Part shown: one piece after another, positions 60,648 through 64,000 of the stretch | How the letters are laid out: each line of letters begins with the position of its first letter | Position numbering within the stretch: position 1 is the stretch's first letter | Notes under the pieces: model-generated | What the model saw: the letters and a program-made list of their open reading frames with translations, nothing else | Databases searched by the model: none | Told to the model about the DNA's origin: nothing | Assembly: GCA_026014565.1 (NCBI GenBank) | Contig: JAOZIB010000002.1 | Coordinates: 19,840 to 83,839 of the forward strand | DNA: 64,000 bases | Reading direction: 5' to 3' | From: Candidatus Bathyarchaeum sp. | GTDB taxonomy: Archaea > Thermoproteota > Bathyarchaeia > Bathyarchaeales > Bathyarchaeaceae | Program-made: the position numbers and the translations under genes

Positions 60648-61399
60648 TCATTTGTTTTGCATTACATAAAACACGTAACCATAATAATCTGAGTATTTTC
60701 GGAAAATCTCCATTTCTGTATCTTCACAATTTATGTATTTTAGACGTTCTTTATCGTCTTTGTATTTTGTTTTCAGGGCAGGAAGTTTTGCTTTAATCAA
60801 GTTGTAGTAGTTGTCCCACCAACTCTTTGCAGGCAAAACAAAAGAATTCACAATAGTATATCCACATCTTTTGGCAATGTCAAGATTCTCTTCTATGGTT
60901 TTGATTGCAGGATAACCCATTTTCATAAATTGTAAAAGTTCATCAGGTAAATCAGGTCGCAACCAAGACATCTCTGAAACAACAACATACCCTTCGGAGT
61001 CAACAAAGGTTTCCATTGTCGCAATCCTTTTTCAAACCCAATTATGTAAATTGCCCCTTCTGACCAGATTAAATCAAAACTATTGTTTTCAAAATTCAGA
61101 TTGAACATGTTTTCCGTTATTGCATCAATCTTATCTTCTAATCCTTCTTGTTTTGCAGTTTCTTTGAGTTGTTCCAGAAATGGTTGATGAAAATCTACTG
61201 CAACGATTTTGTTGCCTGACAATTTAGCTAATTGGATTGTTTGCATTCCGGGACCACATGCAATGTCGATTATTCGGGGAGTTTTTGGCAAGTCTTTGAG
61301 CATTTGATATGCTTTTGTTGTTGAATCATTGTCTCCAGGCCCTTCGCGAGGAAGATTACTATGGATTTTCCAGAAAACATCGGGCAATTCTTCGGTCAT
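60648..61399 (-). pseudogene. SAM-dependent methyltransferase split by a single-base frameshift
   Basis: Two overlapping frames together make a class I methyltransferase of about 250 residues. The first (61399-60923) has IIDIACGPGMQTIQLAK, the SAM-binding loop, VAVDFHQPFLEQL, and FDLIWSEGAIY. The second (61016-60648) continues GYVVVSEMSWLRPDLPDE. Inserting one G so that CCGAAGGG becomes CCGGAAGGG restores PLLTPEGYVVVSEM, the usual strand 5 sequence. Either a recent mutation or an assembly error explains this. The substrate is unknown. Confidence 0.78.
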
Positions 61400-61516
61400 T
61401 ATTGTACACCTAATGTTATTATAGCTGAATAAGCTGAAGCAATTAAATTTATTTAACTACTTTTCAGCATTAATAAAACGTTTGTTGTAGTAAAGAAAAC
61501 TTCAGACATAGAAAAA

Positions 61517-61528
61517 CTTTTATATTTT
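61517..61528 (+). promoter_or_regulatory. TATA box of the isopropylmalate/citramalate synthase gene
   Basis: CTTTTATATTTT at about 61516-61527 predicts transcription start near 61548. That leaves about 15 bases to an ATG at 61564 with GAGG upstream. The ATG therefore looks like the intended start of the operon, although its frame closes after 18 codons. Confidence 0.5.
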
Positions 61529-61603
61529 CGGCGAAGTTGTTGAAAAGGAACGAGGAATACAACATGAGGGATCATTGGGTTCTCGAGGGACACAAAATGG
61601 GGG

Positions 61604-63127
61604 ATCGCTTTATCCACTAAATTCCCCAAATCGATAAGAGTTTTTGACACAACCCTAAGAGACGGCGAACAAACGCCCGGAGTTTCCTTAACTCCTGAAA
61701 AAAAACTTCGAATTGCTGAAAGCCTAGACAAACTAGGTGTAGATGCAATGGAAGCTGGTTTTGCCGCAGTTTCTGAAGGCGAAGCAGAATCAATAAAACT
61801 CATTGCCGAGGCGGGGCTTCATGCAGAAGTCTATAGCATGGCTAGGGGCGTTAAAAAAGACATCGACGCCATCCTAAAAACTGGTGCCGTTGGAGTGCAC
61901 TTGGTCATTCCTTCTTCAGATTTACACATTCAACATAAGTTGAAAAAGAGCCGAGAAGATGTCCTGAAACTCACTGAAGTAACTACTCAATATGCAAAAG
62001 ATCATGGTTTGGCTGTTGAGCTTTCAGCAGAAGATGCTACAAGAACTGATTTTCCATTCCTAGTTAAGATGTTTAAAGCAGGAGTTAATGCAGGTGCAGA
62101 CCGATTATGTCCCTGTGATACAGTTGGTGTTTTGATTCCTGAAGTAACCACGAAAATGTTTTCTGAATTGAAGAAAAAGTTTCCAACGGTTCCTTTAAGT
62201 GTCCACTGCCATAACGATTTTGGATTAGCAGTAGCGAACTCCATACTTGCCTTACAGTGTGGTGCAGAGCAAGCCCATGTTACAATGAACGGTATGGGCG
62301 AACGTGCAGGGAATGCTTCCTTAGAAGAGCTAGTTGTGCTTCTAAAAACATGTTATGAACGAGATTTAGCAATTAAACCTGAATTAATCTACGAAACTTC
62401 TCTTCTGGTTTCCCGAATAACCGATTTTCCTCTACAGCCCAACAAGGCGATCGTAGGCGAAAACGCCTTTGTTCACGAATCAGGAATGCACACTCATGGA
62501 ATTTTGGCTAATCCTTTAACGTACGAGCCTTTCAATCCTGCGTTGATCGGGCGCACGCGTAGAATTGCGTTGGGTAAACATTCGGGTTCAGCTGGAATCC
62601 GAGCGTCTCTAACTGAAATGGGACTCAAACCTACCGATGAACAGTTGAAAGAAATATTCCAAAGAGTCAAAGTTCTCGGGGACAAAGGAAAACGTATCGC
62701 TGATGCTGATTTGCAGGCAATAGCTGAGATTGTTATGGGGTTGCCTAAAGTTAGGCCCATAAAGCTTGAAGAAATCACTGTTCTCACAGGAAACAGGGTC
62801 ACTTCAACTGCTTCTGTAAGATTGGATCTAAATGGTAACATGCTTACTGAAGCAGCTATTGGAGTAGGTCCAGTGGATGCTGCTATTGCTGCTATAAAGA
62901 AGGCTGTTGGTATTGTGGAGCCGATACAGTTGGACAATTATTCCGTAAAAGCCATCACGGGTGGAACCAATGCCATGACTGAAGTAACAGTCAGCTTAAG
63001 CAAAGGGGACAGAAAATCGACTGCTGTAGGCGTTAACGAGGACATCGTCATAGCAAGCGTTGAGGCTATGCTCAGTGGCATGAATGTTTTGATGACTAAC
63101 TATAACATTAATGGTAAGGAGTCTTGA
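61604..63127 (+). CDS. 2-isopropylmalate synthase / citramalate synthase family enzyme, start irregular
   Basis: Condenses acetyl-CoA with a 2-keto acid for leucine (LeuA) or isoleucine (CimA). The catalytic barrel has IRVFDTTLRDGEQTPGVSLT, AVELSAEDATRTD and LSVHCHNDFGLAVANS. GERAGNASLEELV and ALGKHSG come next, then a LeuA-type regulatory domain (about 370-500). LeuA and CimA cannot be separated safely by eye. No in-frame ATG, GTG or TTG precedes the conserved DTTLRDGE; the first is at 61748. The best ATG (61564) is in another frame and would join if the G5 run at 61599-61603 had one G fewer. An AUC at 61604 is the alternative. The ilvB gene follows closely. Confidence 0.85.
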   Translation: MALSTKFPKSIRVFDTTLRDGEQTPGVSLTPEKKLRIAESLDKLGVDAMEAGFAAVSEGEAESIKLIAEAGLHAEVYSMARGVKKDIDAILKTGAVGVHLVIPSSDLHIQHKLKKSREDVLKLTEVTTQYAKDHGLAVELSAEDATRTDFPFLVKMFKAGVNAGADRLCPCDTVGVLIPEVTTKMFSELKKKFPTVPLSVHCHNDFGLAVANSILALQCGAEQAHVTMNGMGERAGNASLEELVVLLKTCYERDLAIKPELIYETSLLVSRITDFPLQPNKAIVGENAFVHESGMHTHGILANPLTYEPFNPALIGRTRRIALGKHSGSAGIRASLTEMGLKPTDEQLKEIFQRVKVLGDKGKRIADADLQAIAEIVMGLPKVRPIKLEEITVLTGNRVTSTASVRLDLNGNMLTEAAIGVGPVDAAIAAIKKAVGIVEPIQLDNYSVKAITGGTNAMTEVTVSLSKGDRKSTAVGVNEDIVIASVEAMLSGMNVLMTNYNINGKES

Positions 63128-63129
63128 AA

Positions 63130-64000
63130 ATGGCAAAAATGACTGGAGCGCAAGCTCTGATTGAATCGTTGAAACAAGAAAAAGTAGATGTAATATTTGG
63201 AATCTCTGGAGGAGCCCTTCTACCGATCCATGATGTCTTATATGACTCAGAAATACGTCACATCCTTGCTCGTCACGAACAAGGGGCAGCACACATGGCG
63301 GACGGCTACGCTCGAGCAATCGGCAAAGCAGGCGTATGCATGGCGACTTCAGGTCCTGGGGCAACAAACATTGTCACTGGATTAGCTAACGCGTACTTGG
63401 ATTCTTCACCAGTTGTTGCCCTCACTGGACAAGTTCCAACATACTCGGCTAATACTTCATACATGATCGGACGGGACGCTTTCCAAGAAGCAGACATTAT
63501 CGGAATAACTACTCCCATCACCAAGTATAACGTTCAAGTCAAACACGCTTCTGAGGTTCCTCATGCCGTTAAAAGTGCCTTTTATATTGCTACAAGTGGA
63601 AGACCCGGACCAACACTGGTTGACCTTCCCAAAGATACTCAGACCGTAAAAGCTGAAATGGATTTTTCAGAAAACTTGCAGATTCGGGGTTATAAACCCA
63701 ATATTGACCCTCATCCCCTTCAGATTAAGAAAGCAGTTAAACTCCTAATGAAGGCAGAACGCCCCATGATCCTTGCGGGAGGAGGAGTGAATCTTTCTGG
63801 TGCTTCTGCTGAGTTGTTGCAGATTGCTGAATTGTTGATGATGCCTGTTGCTACAACTTTTATGGGTAAAAGTTGCTTCCCTGAGACTCATCCTTTGTCC
63901 ATGGGCAACATTGGTATGCATGGGACTATGCTTGCAAACAAGATGATTTTGGAAGCTGATGTTTTGTTGGCTGTTGGAACAAGGCTCCAAGACCGCAGCA
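63130..64000 (+). CDS. ilvB: Acetolactate synthase large subunit, 3' end beyond the window
   Basis: Thiamine-diphosphate enzyme for the first common step of valine, leucine and isoleucine synthesis. The visible 290 residues include VIFGISGGALLPIHDVL, RHEQGAAHMADGYARAIG with the catalytic glutamate, and GVCMATSGPGATN. VDLPKDTQT follows, and the frame is open to position 64000. GGAG lies eight bases before the ATG at 63130, two bases after the preceding stop codon, so the gene is coupled to the isopropylmalate-type synthase. The gene is incomplete only because the window ends. Confidence 0.93.
   Translation, partial: MAKMTGAQALIESLKQEKVDVIFGISGGALLPIHDVLYDSEIRHILARHEQGAAHMADGYARAIGKAGVCMATSGPGATNIVTGLANAYLDSSPVVALTGQVPTYSANTSYMIGRDAFQEADIIGITTPITKYNVQVKHASEVPHAVKSAFYIATSGRPGPTLVDLPKDTQTVKAEMDFSENLQIRGYKPNIDPHPLQIKKAVKLLMKAERPMILAGGGVNLSGASAELLQIAELLMMPVATTFMGKSCFPETHPLSMGNIGMHGTMLANKMILEADVLLAVGTRLQDRS

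Noticed and set aside
1-64000. CRISPR arrays or insertion sequences
   Set aside because: No regularly spaced repeats, cas-like genes, transposase motifs or paired terminal inverted repeats were seen on reading through the window.

Overview
The window looks archaeal and most likely comes from a Bathyarchaeia-like member of the Thermoproteota. This is inferred from gene content and was not tested by phylogeny. The archaeal signs are TATA-type promoters with short or absent leaders, many GTG and TTG starts next to clear Shine-Dalgarno sites, a tRNA-Gly with an intron in the anticodon stem, an archaeal SPOUT RNA methyltransferase, an eIF2B-like protein, TrpB2, a GGPP-type prenyl synthase, F420-type LLM oxidoreductase and many small zinc-ribbon proteins. 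Several secreted proteins end in an IPEF-plus-membrane-helix tail.

Region 1 (1-12.8 kb) is mostly envelope work. It holds a membrane-anchored HtrA-like protease, a GT39-type glycosyltransferase, a GT2 polyprenyl-phosphate sugar transferase with an adjacent EmrE/ArnE-like 4-TM protein, a 1155-residue surface protein with a glycosidase-like front, and a membrane-anchored molybdopterin oxidoreductase with a divergent 57-residue membrane protein.

Region 2 (12.8-19.1 kb) looks like an accessory island. It opens with the 3' end of a lost second aconitase-family gene fused to a tRNA-Thr 3' fragment. Next comes a winged-helix plus nucleotidyltransferase gene pair behind a three-half-site operator, with the nucleotidyltransferase frameshifted. 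After that are a universal stress protein, a Ca2+/cation antiporter and a run of tiny DNA-binding and zinc-ribbon proteins.

Region 3 (19.1-30.4 kb) holds a CBS-domain protein with a ribosome-hibernation-like C-terminus, aconitase, a PHP phosphoesterase, an RDD membrane protein, a class II ribonucleotide reductase, an unrecognised small-protein/papain-like-protease gene pair, and trpB2 divergent from an HTH-ACT regulator.

Region 4 (30.4-42.7 kb) is a complete, tightly packed histidine operon, hisZ-G-D-C-HAD-B-H-A-F-IE, running into a prenyl synthase and two tandem acetyltransferases. A divergent AbrB-ACT regulator shares its promoter region. The HAD protein probably supplies the histidinol-phosphatase step. 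hisZ and hisH have no in-frame ATG/GTG/TTG that includes their conserved N-termini and seem to start at AUC and AUU.

Region 5 (42.7-64 kb) has small proteins, tRNA-Gly, three secreted proteins (two sharing a C-terminal domain, one a PQQ-type beta-propeller divergent from a double Lrp regulator), ileS, lipid and redox genes, a site-2 protease and a tandem SIS protein. It ends with a branched-chain amino acid set: ilvD, a 2-isopropylmalate/citramalate synthase and ilvB, which runs off the end. Single-base frameshifts interrupt a methyltransferase and the nucleotidyltransferase. Indels may also explain the odd starts of the antiporter and the isopropylmalate synthase, so assembly error must be weighed against real biology there.
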